A stretch of 64,000 bases of DNA from Clostridiales bacterium oral taxon 876 str. F0540 (GCA_000466585.1 KE993508.1:144711-208710); one strand, 5' to 3'. Counted from the first letter of the stretch, positions 35,169 through 44,083 are shown. Notes: generated by a model not told the origin, from the letters alone. Program-made: numbers and translations.

Positions 35169-37493
35169 ATGAACGCTAAAAGAATTTTTATTAAAGTTTT
35201 TGGAATTGTTCAGGGCGTAGGTTTTAGACCTTTCGTTTATAATCTTGCTTCTTCATTAGATTTAAAAGGCTGGGTAAACAACAATTCAGAAGGAGTTTAC
35301 ATTGACTTAGAAGGTTTATCCTGTAATATAGATAAGTTTCTAGTTGAACTTAAAGATAACCCTCCCCCACTTTCTCGAATTGAGAATATTATTATTGAAG
35401 AAATGACTCCCGCTGAATACGCCGCATTTACTATAAAGGAAAGCGAGAGGGATGAAAATAGTATTACCCTTATATCTCCTGATATAGCAACTTGCGATGA
35501 ATGCAAAGCTGATATACTAAATCCAAATAACAGGCGATATGGGTATCCTTTTACAAACTGTACAAATTGCGGACCAAGATTTTCAATTATAAAGTCTATC
35601 CCCTATGATAGAGATAAAACAACTATGAAGAAATTTAAAATGTGCAGGTTGTGTACAAGCGAATACAAAGATCCATCAAACAGAAGGTTTCATGCTCAGC
35701 CAAATGCTTGCGACGATTGCGGACCTCATATTTGGGTTACTGATTCGATGGGTTACGAAATAAATACAGCTTATGACTCAAATATACCTAAAAGCTTAAG
35801 CACTCTAAAATGGGTTATTAAAGAACTGAAAGATGGTAAAATTTTCGCAATAAAAGGCTTAACTGGTTTCCATTTGTGCTGCGATGCTTATAATGAAAAA
35901 GCTGTAAAACTTTTAAGAGAAAGAAAACATAGACCTCATAAACCTTTTGCTGTAATGGCTAAAGACTTAGATATTGTAAAAAAATATTGCAATATAAATG
36001 ATAAAGAAGAAAGTTTGCTAAAGAGTATAAGAAAACCAATTGTACTGTTAAATCAAAGACAAGATTACTCACTATGTGAGGCTATTGCGCCAAATCAAAA
36101 GACATTAGGCGTAATGCTTCCATATACTCCGCTTCACGAATTGCTGTTTAATGAAGGCATGGATATCATGATTATGACAAGTGCAAATTTTTATAGCTTA
36201 CCTTTAGAATTTAATAATAATTCCGCGATAAAAAACTTGTCTTCTATAGTCGATTATTTTCTTTTTCATAATAGGGATATATATATACCTGTAGATGACT
36301 CAGTGGTAAAAATTAATGATGCTGAAGAAATGATTATAAGGCGAGCAAGAGGCTATGCCCCAGATCCTTTTAAATATGAAAATATAGAAGAAATTTTAGC
36401 TTGCGGCCCAAATATGAAAAATACCTTTTGCATAGGAAAAGAAAACTTTATATTTATGAGCCAGCATAACGGTGATTTAGAAAACCTAGAAACAATTGAA
36501 CATTATAATAAAAATATAGAACATTTTAAAAGTATTTTTTCTTTTAGTCCAAAATACTTAGCCTATGATTTACATCCTGATTATGCTTCAACAAAATATA
36601 CTGATAATTATGATATACCTAAAATTGGTATTCAGCATCACCATGCGCACATAGCTGCTTGCCTTGCAGAAAACAAGATAAAAGGTAAAGTAATTGGTAT
36701 TGCATTCGACGGTACAGGCTACGGAACTGATGGAAACTTATGGGGCAGTGAATTTTTTGTATGCGATATTTTAGATTTCAAAAGATTTGCTCACCTTGAT
36801 TATATAGGTATGCCCGGTGGAGAAATGGCTATTAAAGAGCCCTGGAGGATGGGAGCTGCTTTTGTTTATGAAGCCTGCAAAAGACTATCAAATATCCAAA
36901 ATAAATGTGATTATGAACCCGATGTAATTATTAATTATTTATTTGGGGAAAAAGGTTTAAAACTCGTTAAAATAATTGAAAGTTCTTTAAACAATATAAG
37001 AACATCAAGCATGGGAAGATTATTTGATGCAGTATCCAGTATAATAGGGCAAAATCATTATGTGACTTATGAGGGTCAGGCTTCTATAGAACTTGAGAAC
37101 GTCATAAATAGAAATTGCAAAGAAAGTTATCCTTATAACATAACTTATAAAGATGGTATTTACATCATAGAGCCCTATGAAACAATAATATCAGTTATAA
37201 AAGATAGCTTTGATAATATCGGATATGGAGAAATCAGTGCAAAATTTCACAACACTATAGTTGAAATTATTGTAAAGGTTTGTTCTTTAATAAGCAACAA
37301 AACAGGATTAAAAGAAGTTGCATTAAGCGGTGGTGTCTTCCAAAATTCATATCTACTGGAAAACACACTAGAAGCACTTAAAAACAATGGATTTTCTGTG
37401 CACACAAATAAAACTATACCTGTTAATGACGGCGGTATTTCCTTTGGCCAAATTGTTATAGCCAACGAAAAGCTTAAGTATATGGTCAAATAA
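35169..37493 (+). CDS. hypF: Carbamoyltransferase HypF
   Basis: A 774-residue maturase that makes the cyanide ligands of [NiFe]-hydrogenase from carbamoyl phosphate. Domains in order: acylphosphatase (about 1-90, GIVQGVGFRPFVYNLA), two zinc fingers (CDECKADI ... CTNCGP and CRLCTSEY ... CDDCGP), a YrdC-like domain (about 195-385, LKDGKIFAIKGLTGFHLCCDA, RERKHRPHKPFAVM), and a Kae1-like carbamoyltransferase domain with HHHAHIAACLAEN and GIAFDGTGYG. Length fits the family. No other hyp or hydrogenase genes are in the window; a hairpin terminator follows. Confidence 0.94.
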   Translation: MNAKRIFIKVFGIVQGVGFRPFVYNLASSLDLKGWVNNNSEGVYIDLEGLSCNIDKFLVELKDNPPPLSRIENIIIEEMTPAEYAAFTIKESERDENSITLISPDIATCDECKADILNPNNRRYGYPFTNCTNCGPRFSIIKSIPYDRDKTTMKKFKMCRLCTSEYKDPSNRRFHAQPNACDDCGPHIWVTDSMGYEINTAYDSNIPKSLSTLKWVIKELKDGKIFAIKGLTGFHLCCDAYNEKAVKLLRERKHRPHKPFAVMAKDLDIVKKYCNINDKEESLLKSIRKPIVLLNQRQDYSLCEAIAPNQKTLGVMLPYTPLHELLFNEGMDIMIMTSANFYSLPLEFNNNSAIKNLSSIVDYFLFHNRDIYIPVDDSVVKINDAEEMIIRRARGYAPDPFKYENIEEILACGPNMKNTFCIGKENFIFMSQHNGDLENLETIEHYNKNIEHFKSIFSFSPKYLAYDLHPDYASTKYTDNYDIPKIGIQHHHAHIAACLAENKIKGKVIGIAFDGTGYGTDGNLWGSEFFVCDILDFKRFAHLDYIGMPGGEMAIKEPWRMGAAFVYEACKRLSNIQNKCDYEPDVIINYLFGEKGLKLVKIIESSLNNIRTSSMGRLFDAVSSIIGQNHYVTYEGQASIELENVINRNCKESYPYNITYKDGIYIIEPYETIISVIKDSFDNIGYGEISAKFHNTIVEIIVKVCSLISNKTGLKEVALSGGVFQNSYLLENTLEALKNNGFSVHTNKTIPVNDGGISFGQIVIANEKLKYMVK

Positions 37494-37622
37494 ATCTATA
37501 AAAGCAGTAGCAACATAAATTTTTCAGCATACTATACTATTATGAAATGAAGATTTCAATTAATGTTGCATTTGAAATATATCATTTTCATATGTTCCTC
37601 CCCATTATATACACCCTTACTT

Positions 37623-37686
37623 AAAGCAGATGACTGGTGGTGAACCCCCTTTTGTACTAATCCACCAGTCCTTTGCTTTTTTGCTT
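37623..37686 (+). terminator. Intrinsic terminator after hypF
   Basis: GACTGGTGG (37632-37640) pairs with CCACCAGTC (37662-37670), extended by AAAGCA/TGCTTT, and is followed by TTTTTTGC. Confidence 0.75.
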
Positions 37687-37733
37687 TAATATAATAAAAA
37701 AAAGATTTATAATATTATTGTAATATTTTTAGT

Positions 37734-37819
37734 GAGGTTTAAGTCCTAAATGGACTTAAACTGGTAATCTGCAAGGAAGCGAGCACTCTAAGATTACCCA
37801 GTGTTTCGAATGAAAGGAG
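37734..37819 (+). promoter_or_regulatory. Structured leader RNA, copy A (unidentified element)
   Basis: Directly before threonine aldolase. Stem 1: GTTTAAGTCC (37737-37746), loop TAAAT, GGACTTAAAC (37752-37761). Stem 2: GGTAATCT (37763-37770) with AGATTACC (37791-37798), enclosing GCAAGGAAGCGAGCACTCTA. Then CAGTGTTTC and the SD AAAGGAG (37813-37819). A second copy with the same layout but compensated stem changes precedes the hemerythrin gene at 39463-39549. I cannot match it to a riboswitch class I know. Confidence 0.65.
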
Positions 37820-37827
37820 AATTTATT

Positions 37828-38859
37828 ATGAGATTTATAGATTTAAGAAGTGATACAGTAACCTTGCCTACTAAAGCAATGAAGGATGCAATGTATAATG
37901 CAGAAGTTGGAGATGATGTATACGCTGATGACCCGACAGTAATAGAGCTTGAAGCCTATGCAGCAGAGCTTGTAGGTAAAGAAGTCGCTATATTTGTTCC
38001 AAGCGGAACTTTTGGAAATCAGCTAGCTCTTATGACTCATTGCAGGAGAGGCGATGAAGTTATAGTTGGTGATGACAGTCATATAGTAGTTCACGAAGTT
38101 GGTGCCGCTTCTGTAATTGCAGGTGTCCAGCTGAGAACTTTAAATAGTATAAAAGGTGAGCTGAATCCTTTAGAAGTAAAATCTAAAATACGTGGAGAAG
38201 ATATACACTTTCCAAATACAGGTCTTATTTGCCTGGAAAACGCACATTCAAATGGAAGAGTAATACCTCTTGAAAATATGAAAAGTATTTATACTATAGC
38301 GAAAGAGAATAACCTTCCAGTACATCTCGATGGAGCAAGATTATTTAATGCCAGTACATATCTTAATGTGAACGTACGCGAAGTAACTAAATATTGTGAT
38401 TCAGTAATGTTCTGCCTATCTAAGGGTTTATGTGCTCCTATAGGTTCTATATTAGCGGGAAGCAGAGATTTCATTGATAAAGCAAGAAAAGGAAGAAAGC
38501 TTATGGGAGGTGGCCTAAGACAAGCTGGTTTCTTGGCTGCTGCAGGACTTGTAGCTCTTAGAGAAATGACAGGAAGACTAAAAGAAGATCATGATAACGC
38601 AAGCTATCTGGCTGAAGAACTTTCAAAGGTCCCAGGCATAAAGGTAGATATGGAAGATGTTCATATCAATATGGTTTTCTTTAAAGCAGATGAAACAAAA
38701 TACGATTCTGATAAGCTTGTTCAAGAATTTTATAACAAAGGTATCAAGATTAATTCATCTGAAAATGGCGAATTTAGATTTGTTACTAATTACTGGGTTT
38801 CAAAAGAAGATATAGACTATGTAATTACCACCTTAAAGGATACCAGTAAAAACATATAG
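37828..38859 (+). CDS. ltaE: Low-specificity L-threonine aldolase
   Basis: A 343-residue PLP enzyme splitting threonine to glycine and acetaldehyde. It opens FIDLRSDTVTLPTKAMKDAM, has VGDDVYADDPTV, FVPSGTFGNQLAL, LENAHSNGRVIPL, HLDGARLFNA and SVMFCLSKGLCAPIGSILAG (Schiff-base Lys). The start at 37828 follows AAAGGAGA; upstream in-frame codons lie in the leader RNA. It is monocistronic. Expression is probably controlled by the structured leader. Confidence 0.92.
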   Translation: MRFIDLRSDTVTLPTKAMKDAMYNAEVGDDVYADDPTVIELEAYAAELVGKEVAIFVPSGTFGNQLALMTHCRRGDEVIVGDDSHIVVHEVGAASVIAGVQLRTLNSIKGELNPLEVKSKIRGEDIHFPNTGLICLENAHSNGRVIPLENMKSIYTIAKENNLPVHLDGARLFNASTYLNVNVREVTKYCDSVMFCLSKGLCAPIGSILAGSRDFIDKARKGRKLMGGGLRQAGFLAAAGLVALREMTGRLKEDHDNASYLAEELSKVPGIKVDMEDVHINMVFFKADETKYDSDKLVQEFYNKGIKINSSENGEFRFVTNYWVSKEDIDYVITTLKDTSKNI

Positions 38860-38864
38860 TAATT

Positions 38865-38901
38865 AAAACAGCTGAAGCACTTTGTACTTCAGCTGTTTTT
38901 T
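38865..38901. terminator. Bidirectional intrinsic terminator
   Basis: A 13-bp stem AAAACAGCTGAAG (38865-38877) with CTTCAGCTGTTTT (38887-38899) has A and T runs on both sides and separates threonine aldolase from the convergent hemerythrin gene. Confidence 0.85.
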
Positions 38902-39454
38902 ATAAATACTTACTTTCAAATTTTTCAATCAAGGATAAATATTTCTCCTGTCTGTTTTCCCCCTCAGCTGATACCTCAACCTCTTTGCATCTTTTTTCCA
39001 CTTCCTCCAAGGCTTCTTTACTCAGAGCTCTCTTAGCAAAAGAATATATTGCTGTGTCTTCCTTATCAATATGTCTGTTTAATAAATCCGTATAGCATAT
39101 AGAATTAGCTATTATATCTACCTTAGAATCTTTATCTCCACTATTAAATTTTTTTAGAGCTGCCTCCAAATTTGACATATAAAGTCTGCCCTGATCATGT
39201 TCAACAAACATTGCGGCTATAGGGCCTTTTGCAATTCTTTCATCAAGTTCTTGCTCCATTTTTTTAAACAGTATAGTTTCTTCCTTAGCATGGTGGTGTT
39301 TATCAGCATAATTTCTGACAAAATCAATAACACTATAAAAATCATTATAATCAATTTCATCATCGGTTACTGCTTTAATGCACATGCTTCTAATAACTCT
39401 AAGCATTTTTTTGATATTTTTATGTTCGTTTATCATTAACTCTATTGCATCCAT
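38900..39454 (-). CDS. Hemerythrin domain-containing protein
   Basis: A 184-residue, mostly helical soluble protein with the hemerythrin-like iron-ligand set: NEHKNI (His about 14), DKHHHAKEE (His/Glu), FVEHDQGR (His) and NRHIDKEDTAIY (His, Asp). Members bind a diiron centre and sense or bind O2, or repair Fe-S centres. The start at 39454 follows AAAAGGAGG. It converges with threonine aldolase and is preceded by a leader RNA of the same type. A role in O2/NO defence is plausible but inferred. Confidence 0.85.
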   Translation of the reverse strand: MDAIELMINEHKNIKKMLRVIRSMCIKAVTDDEIDYNDFYSVIDFVRNYADKHHHAKEETILFKKMEQELDERIAKGPIAAMFVEHDQGRLYMSNLEAALKKFNSGDKDSKVDIIANSICYTDLLNRHIDKEDTAIYSFAKRALSKEALEEVEKRCKEVEVSAEGENRQEKYLSLIEKFESKYL

Positions 39455-39462
39455 ATTATTCC

Positions 39463-39549
39463 TCCTTTTAGTCGGAAACACTGAGTAATTTAAAACTCTC
39501 GCTCCGCTCGAAAATTACTCGTAAACGCCCATTTAGGGCCTTTACCTCC
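39463..39549 (-). promoter_or_regulatory. Structured leader RNA, copy B (unidentified element)
   Basis: Minus strand, directly before the hemerythrin gene. Stem 1: TAAAGGCCC/GGGCGTTTA (39536-39544 with 39522-39530), loop TAAAT. Stem 2: GAGTAATTT/AAATTACTC (39512-39520 with 39483-39491), enclosing TCGAGCGGAGCGAGAG. Then CAGTGTTTCCGACTA and AAAGGAGG. Loops and the CAGTGTTTC tail match copy A, while stem bases differ in a mostly pair-preserving manner. Confidence 0.65.
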
Positions 39550-39823
39550 TTATCAATTAAATATTTACTTAATATAGTTTTTATCAGTATGGCTTAAATA
39601 TTCTTCTATTGCAAGATTAATATTAATTATTTGTTTTTTAAATATGCATATTATTTATTTTCTGTATATCACTTTATGAACTTTTATAGTTAAATATATT
39701 GCTTGTACATATATAATATATTACAATTAATCAGTAAATAAATATATTTATCAATAATAGTATTTATTGATACACTATTAGGTATATAGTATAGCACTTT
39801 TGTATTTTGGAGGAGATATAATA
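39550..39823. other. AT-rich intergenic region upstream of PPi-PFK
   Basis: About 270 nt between the leader of the hemerythrin gene and the phosphofructokinase gene. Very AT-rich, with several possible -10 boxes (for example TATAATATATT near 39713 and TATAGTATAG near 39785). I see no reading frame or conserved structure. Confidence 0.4.
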
Positions 39824-41044
39824 ATGAATAATTGTTTAGTTGCTCAGTCTGGCGGCCCTACAGCTGTAATTAACGCTTCCTTTATGGGTGTATTAGATGA
39901 AGCTTTGGAATGCAATTCTTATGACAACATCTTTGCAGGTATTAATGGCATCGAAGGAATATTGAATAAAAATTTGATAAATTTATCAAATATTCCATAT
40001 GAAAACTTAAAAGGCTTAAAATATACTCCATCCTCAGGATTAGGTTCCTGCAGATATAAAATGAAAGATTATCATTCTGACAACTCTGAATATGAAAAAT
40101 TATTTAAAATTTTTGAAGAATATAATATTAAAACCTTTTTCTATATCGGCGGCAATGATTCTATGGATACACTTAGAGCCCTTACTGAATATACTAAATT
40201 AAAAGGCATAGAAGTTAAAATATTAGGGATTCCAAAAACCATAGACAATGACTTAATGGAGACTGATCATACTCCTGGTTTTGGAAGTGCTGCAAAATTC
40301 ATAGCAACCACTGTTTTAGAAAGCTATCTTGATTCATCGGTATATATAAATAATGGTATATTCATAATAGAGACTATGGGAAGAGATACCGGATGGCTTA
40401 CTGCCAGCGCTGCACTTGCAAAAATAAACGGTAAAAGTGTTGTAGATTTTATATATGTTCCTGAAGCACCATTTTCAATAGAGAATTTTATATCCGATGT
40501 TAGGCAAAAATTTAAAGAACAAAATCAGGTTTTTATAGTTGCCTCAGAGGGAATTAAGGATGAAAATGGTGAATTTGTTGCTAAAGCATCATCCAGCCAA
40601 ATTCATGATAAATTTGGTCATGCACAACTAGGAGGTGTATGCGGTACTCTAAAGAATATTATAATAGAAAGTGGAATAACTTCCAGAGTTAAAACCTTAG
40701 AACTGGGAGTAACTCAACGATCAGCAATGCATTGTTCTTCTTTAACAGATATCAATGAAGCCTATATGGTTGGGAGAAAAGCAGTACAATATTCCTGTGA
40801 TGGAGTATCAGGGTATATGGTTGCCATAAGAAGACTTCATAATAATCCTTATGAAGCTGATACAATTTTAGTTGAACCTTCAAAGGTTGCGAATCATGTT
40901 AAATACTTTCCAAAGTCCTGGATTAATGAAAAGGCAAATGGAATAAAAAATGAAGCTTTAGATTATATTTTTCCTTTAATACAAGGTTCCCCGATTCTTC
41001 CTGAGGAAAATGGTCTTCCTATTTATACAGTACTTAAAAAATAA
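39824..41044 (+). CDS. Pyrophosphate-dependent-type 6-phosphofructokinase
   Basis: A 406-residue phosphofructokinase. It starts CLVAQSGGPTAVINASFMG and has YIGGNDSMDT and GIPKTIDNDL. In ATP enzymes these positions read GGDGS and PGTIDND; Asp in place of the first Gly and Lys in place of the second Gly mark PPi-dependent or PPi-type enzymes. The family catalyses fructose-6-phosphate phosphorylation in glycolysis and can be reversible. The start follows TTGGAGGAG. It is monocistronic with a strong terminator. The phosphoryl donor needs an assay. Confidence 0.88.
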   Translation: MNNCLVAQSGGPTAVINASFMGVLDEALECNSYDNIFAGINGIEGILNKNLINLSNIPYENLKGLKYTPSSGLGSCRYKMKDYHSDNSEYEKLFKIFEEYNIKTFFYIGGNDSMDTLRALTEYTKLKGIEVKILGIPKTIDNDLMETDHTPGFGSAAKFIATTVLESYLDSSVYINNGIFIIETMGRDTGWLTASAALAKINGKSVVDFIYVPEAPFSIENFISDVRQKFKEQNQVFIVASEGIKDENGEFVAKASSSQIHDKFGHAQLGGVCGTLKNIIIESGITSRVKTLELGVTQRSAMHCSSLTDINEAYMVGRKAVQYSCDGVSGYMVAIRRLHNNPYEADTILVEPSKVANHVKYFPKSWINEKANGIKNEALDYIFPLIQGSPILPEENGLPIYTVLKK

Positions 41045-41078
41045 GCTAAGGGACTACCTGGTCCCTTAGCTTATTTTA
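41038..41078. terminator. Bidirectional intrinsic terminator
   Basis: A 15-bp perfect stem (41040-41054 with 41061-41075) between PPi-PFK and recX, with T tracts on both strands. Confidence 0.88.
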
Positions 41079-41726
41079 TTCATACAGTTCTTCATCCTTT
41101 AATATGCTATTTAAAACTAATTTAACCTCTCCCCAAGAATATCCTTTTCTTAACATGAACTCTCCTAGCTTTTTATATATCTTTTTTTGATCATTTTCAC
41201 TTCTGGAAAGGCTTCTATATTTCTTTTCCGCAATACTTAGAGCTGCGCTTTCTGATATGTGTTTATCAGAGTTTTCAAGCATATCTTCAATGATATGCTC
41301 TTCTATCCCCTTTTTAATCAAATCATATTTTATTTTATTTCTTCCCTGTAACTTAATTTTATCATTGATATAAAGCTTGGCATATTCTCTATCATTTATC
41401 AAGTTATAGTTTTTTAAAAATTCTATAACTTTTTCAACGTAAGCTTCTTCATATTCCTTTTGGATTAGCTTGTCATACACCTGCTTCTCTGTTTTATAAC
41501 CTCTTTCTACTATCTTCAACGCTGCATTTTTACATTTCATGAAATTATCCTGATCAATAACTTCTTTAAGATCATCTAAATCAACTTTCTCATTCACCTT
41601 AAGCTTATGAATATAAATAAGCTCTGCACTGCAGGAAAAAGCATATTCATGATTTATATAAATGTTGACTCTATCAATATTTTTCTTCTGTGTTTCTATC
41701 TTAGTTATAATATTTTTCATTTCCAT
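41076..41726 (-). CDS. recX: Recombination regulator RecX
   Basis: A 216-residue helical protein of the RecX family, which blocks or modulates RecA filaments. It shows the three-helix repeat pattern with ALKIVERGYKTEKQVYDKLIQKEY, EKVIEFLKNYNLINDREYAKLYINDK and GRNKIKYDLIKKGI, plus a final FMLRKGYSWGEVKLVLN. No recA nearby, which is usual in clostridia. It follows the M16 peptidase gene by 16 nt on the same strand. The start has AGGAAAA at slightly long spacing. Confidence 0.88.
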   Translation of the reverse strand: MEMKNIITKIETQKKNIDRVNIYINHEYAFSCSAELIYIHKLKVNEKVDLDDLKEVIDQDNFMKCKNAALKIVERGYKTEKQVYDKLIQKEYEEAYVEKVIEFLKNYNLINDREYAKLYINDKIKLQGRNKIKYDLIKKGIEEHIIEDMLENSDKHISESAALSIAEKKYRSLSRSENDQKKIYKKLGEFMLRKGYSWGEVKLVLNSILKDEELYE

Positions 41727-41742
41727 ATGTATTTTTCCTACT

Positions 41743-42990
41743 CTAATTTGACTTTGAGGTTAAAATATGAACTGTGGGTTTATTAAATATCTTATTTGCA
41801 ACCTCATAAATATGCTGCATTTTAATTATCTCTATGTTTTTCATATCATCTGAAAATTCATATATACTTTCGCCTTCCATACTCTGATGAAGCACATAGT
41901 TTCCAAGATCAGTCGAATCTTCTAAGGTAGCAGCTACTGCTGTCTTCAAAACCTTTTTCATCAAGTTTACTGTTTCTTCATTAAAGTTAATTTTTTTACT
42001 TTTGATCTTATTAATACAGTTATTAATGGTTGCTAAAGCCTCCTGTATATTTTCAGAACCGACAGCTGTATAAATATAGAGAGTTTTTACATAGTTTGTC
42101 ATATCTAGGTGGGAGTATACGTCATAGGCTAACCCCTTTTCTTCCCTAAGCTCTCTAAAAAGAATGGAGTTTGCACTTTCTCCAAACTTATGGTTCAAAA
42201 TTTTTAACGCGAGTTCTTCTAATTTATTAAAGCCATGAAAGGTGAAGGCATAAATAATTGTACTCTGCTCTATGTTTTCCTTATAAGTTGTTCTAATTAT
42301 GTCTATATTATCTTCTACTATAACTTTTTCCTTTTCTAACTCTTTATATTCCCAATTGGAAAAATATTTGCTTACAAGTTTCAAAACTTCCTCATGCTCG
42401 TATGGAGATACAATTGTTATGTTACAATTATTAGGAACATAATATTTATTATAAAACTCAACAAGCTGCTTTCTAGTAAGCTTTTTCACTGTCTTTTCTT
42501 CTCCTAAAGTATCATACCTAAGAGAACTTTTGCTAAAAGCAATCTCATTTATTTTGTTAAAACTATAATCTTCTATATCATCTTTACTTGTTCGTATTTC
42601 AGCTAATATGACTCCTCTTTCCTTTTCAATTTCTTCCTCTGGAAATGTAGAGTTTTGAATCATATCAGAAATTATTTCAAGAGAAGGCTCCAATTCTTCA
42701 CTTAATGCTGTAATACTAAAAACTGTACATGTATAGTCTGTATAAGCATTGTATTCTCCTCCTCTTTTCTCAAGAGCATCATTAAGTTCCTCATTGTTTT
42801 TGCTCTTAGTACCCTTATAAAGCATATGTTCAATAAAGTGTGAAATCCCCCTGTTATTTGCTTTCTCAATAACGGAACCAACATTTATTCCTACATGTAA
42901 AGAAGTTATCTGAGTATTTCTCTTTATTGTTATTAACTTTAAACCATTATGTAAAACTTTTGTTTCAGCATCAAATATCTTATTTTCCAT
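41743..42990 (-). CDS. M16 family zinc metallopeptidase
   Basis: A 415-residue insulinase-like peptidase. The inverted zinc motif HFIEHMLYKGT (HxxEH) lies at about residue 51, the third ligand Glu in ERGVILAEI at about 126, and the C-terminal half is the inactive M16 domain with RELREEKGLAYDVYSH. It resembles B. subtilis MlpA/YmxG-type processing peptidases. GAGGAGAT precedes the ATG. Operon with recX. The substrate is unknown. Confidence 0.88.
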   Translation of the reverse strand: MENKIFDAETKVLHNGLKLITIKRNTQITSLHVGINVGSVIEKANNRGISHFIEHMLYKGTKSKNNEELNDALEKRGGEYNAYTDYTCTVFSITALSEELEPSLEIISDMIQNSTFPEEEIEKERGVILAEIRTSKDDIEDYSFNKINEIAFSKSSLRYDTLGEEKTVKKLTRKQLVEFYNKYYVPNNCNITIVSPYEHEEVLKLVSKYFSNWEYKELEKEKVIVEDNIDIIRTTYKENIEQSTIIYAFTFHGFNKLEELALKILNHKFGESANSILFRELREEKGLAYDVYSHLDMTNYVKTLYIYTAVGSENIQEALATINNCINKIKSKKINFNEETVNLMKKVLKTAVAATLEDSTDLGNYVLHQSMEGESIYEFSDDMKNIEIIKMQHIYEVANKIFNKPTVHILTSKSN

Positions 42991-43237
42991 ACTATCTCCT
43001 CAACTAAAAAATTAACAAAGCTGTAATGAGATAAACAATAAAAAACTTAACTTATGATCTGGAAAGATAGCAAATCTTCACTGCTTTTTCTCGCTATATA
43101 AGTTTATAGTTAAAGTTGTTTATCATAATACTTTTTTATTATAATACAATATAAATAAAAATGTTATTAATTTCTTAATAAAATTGACTTAACTTTAAAA
43201 GCTTGCTAAAATGTACAAGTATTAAAAACCATAAATA

Positions 43238-43277
43238 AGACAGTTCGTAACCATCCTGTCTATAAACAAAACTAGGA
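43238..43277 (+). promoter_or_regulatory. preQ1-I riboswitch
   Basis: AGACAG (43238-43243) pairs with CTGTCT (43256-43261) around TTCGTAACCATC, followed by the A-rich tail ATAAACAAAACTA that runs into the SD (AGGAGG, 43274-43279). This matches the B. subtilis queC preQ1-I aptamer almost piece for piece (GGTTC, ACCC, then AAAAAACTAAGG). Because the tail overlaps the SD, control is likely at translation. Confidence 0.85.
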
Positions 43278-43287
43278 GGTATATAAG

Positions 43288-43788
43288 ATGAATTCGAAAA
43301 CACGTAAAATTGTAACCGCAGCTTTAATTGGGGCTGTATATGCTGTACTAACTCTTTTCTTAGCACCCTTTAGCTATGGAGAAATTCAATTCAGAGCATC
43401 AGAAGCTCTCACAATTCTGCCTTTCTTTTCAGCTTTTCCTATTTATGGGCTTTTCGTAGGTTGTATTGTTTCTAATATTTTAAGCCCTATAGGACCGCTT
43501 GATATGATTTTTGGATCCTTAGCTACGCTAATTGCTGCAGTTATCACGTATTACATTGGTAAAAGCAATTTAAGTTTTAAAAAATATCTTGCTCCTCTTC
43601 CAGCAGTAATTGTTAATGGTATTGTTATTGGTCTGCTCATAAGCTATACTGCAAAAATACCTTTTATAATACCAGCGCTTCAGGTTGCTTTTGGTGAACT
43701 TGTTGTATGTTATGTTCTTGGATTACCGCTCCTTGTTGTTATAGAAAAGAATCCAAAACTTAAAAAGTATTTTAGCAAGGCTTTTTAG
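43288..43788 (+). CDS. queT: Queuosine-precursor ECF S component QueT
   Basis: A 166-residue membrane protein of the QueT family (KIVTAALIGAVYAVLTLFLAPFSYGEIQFRASEALTILPFF, then GLFVGCIVSNILSPIGPLDMIFGSLATL). It takes up a queuosine precursor such as preQ1 through a shared ECF energising module. The upstream preQ1-I riboswitch supports the substrate directly. The AGGAGG site and ATG are clear. No ATPase or EcfT is adjacent. Confidence 0.92.
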   Translation: MNSKTRKIVTAALIGAVYAVLTLFLAPFSYGEIQFRASEALTILPFFSAFPIYGLFVGCIVSNILSPIGPLDMIFGSLATLIAAVITYYIGKSNLSFKKYLAPLPAVIVNGIVIGLLISYTAKIPFIIPALQVAFGELVVCYVLGLPLLVVIEKNPKLKKYFSKAF

Positions 43789-43895
43789 TTTTAGAAATTT
43801 TTATCTCTTCATTATAAATTGTATATATAATTGAAAACTCCCTCATAAACTGTATTAATTAACACTTTAGTGAAGCACTTTTTAGGGGGAGTATA

Positions 43896-44048
43896 ATGTC
43901 CAAATTTTTAAAAATAGTAATTGCACTAATTTTAATTCTAATTTTGGAAGTTGTATTTATTTACTTTGGTTACAGTAAAAACAATAATGCAGATAAAAAG
44001 TCTTTTATTAATTATGACAATAATATAATTATTTTATCTCATCCCTAA
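43896..44048 (+). CDS. Short single-span membrane protein
   Basis: A 50-residue frame with a good ribosome site (AGGGGGAG, 5 nt before the ATG), one N-terminal hydrophobic helix (about 5-25, IVIALILILILEVVFIYFGY) and a polar Asn/Lys-rich tail. It ends 2 nt before a strong terminator stem, which supports a real transcript. No recognisable family. It may be a small stress or membrane-associated peptide; nothing more can be said. Confidence 0.5.
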   Translation: MSKFLKIVIALILILILEVVFIYFGYSKNNNADKKSFINYDNNIIILSHP

Positions 44049-44049
44049 A

Positions 44050-44083
44050 AAATCCGATTGGCATAATGCCAATCGGATTTTAA
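44050..44083. terminator. Bidirectional intrinsic terminator
   Basis: AAATCCGATTGGC (44050-44062) pairs with GCCAATCGGATTT (44068-44080). T and A runs flank it on both sides. Confidence 0.85.

Noticed and set aside
37540..37592. Imperfect hairpin ATGAAATGA...TCATTTTCAT after hypF
   Set aside because: The stem has several mismatches and no T run; the stronger terminator at 37623 explains transcript ending.
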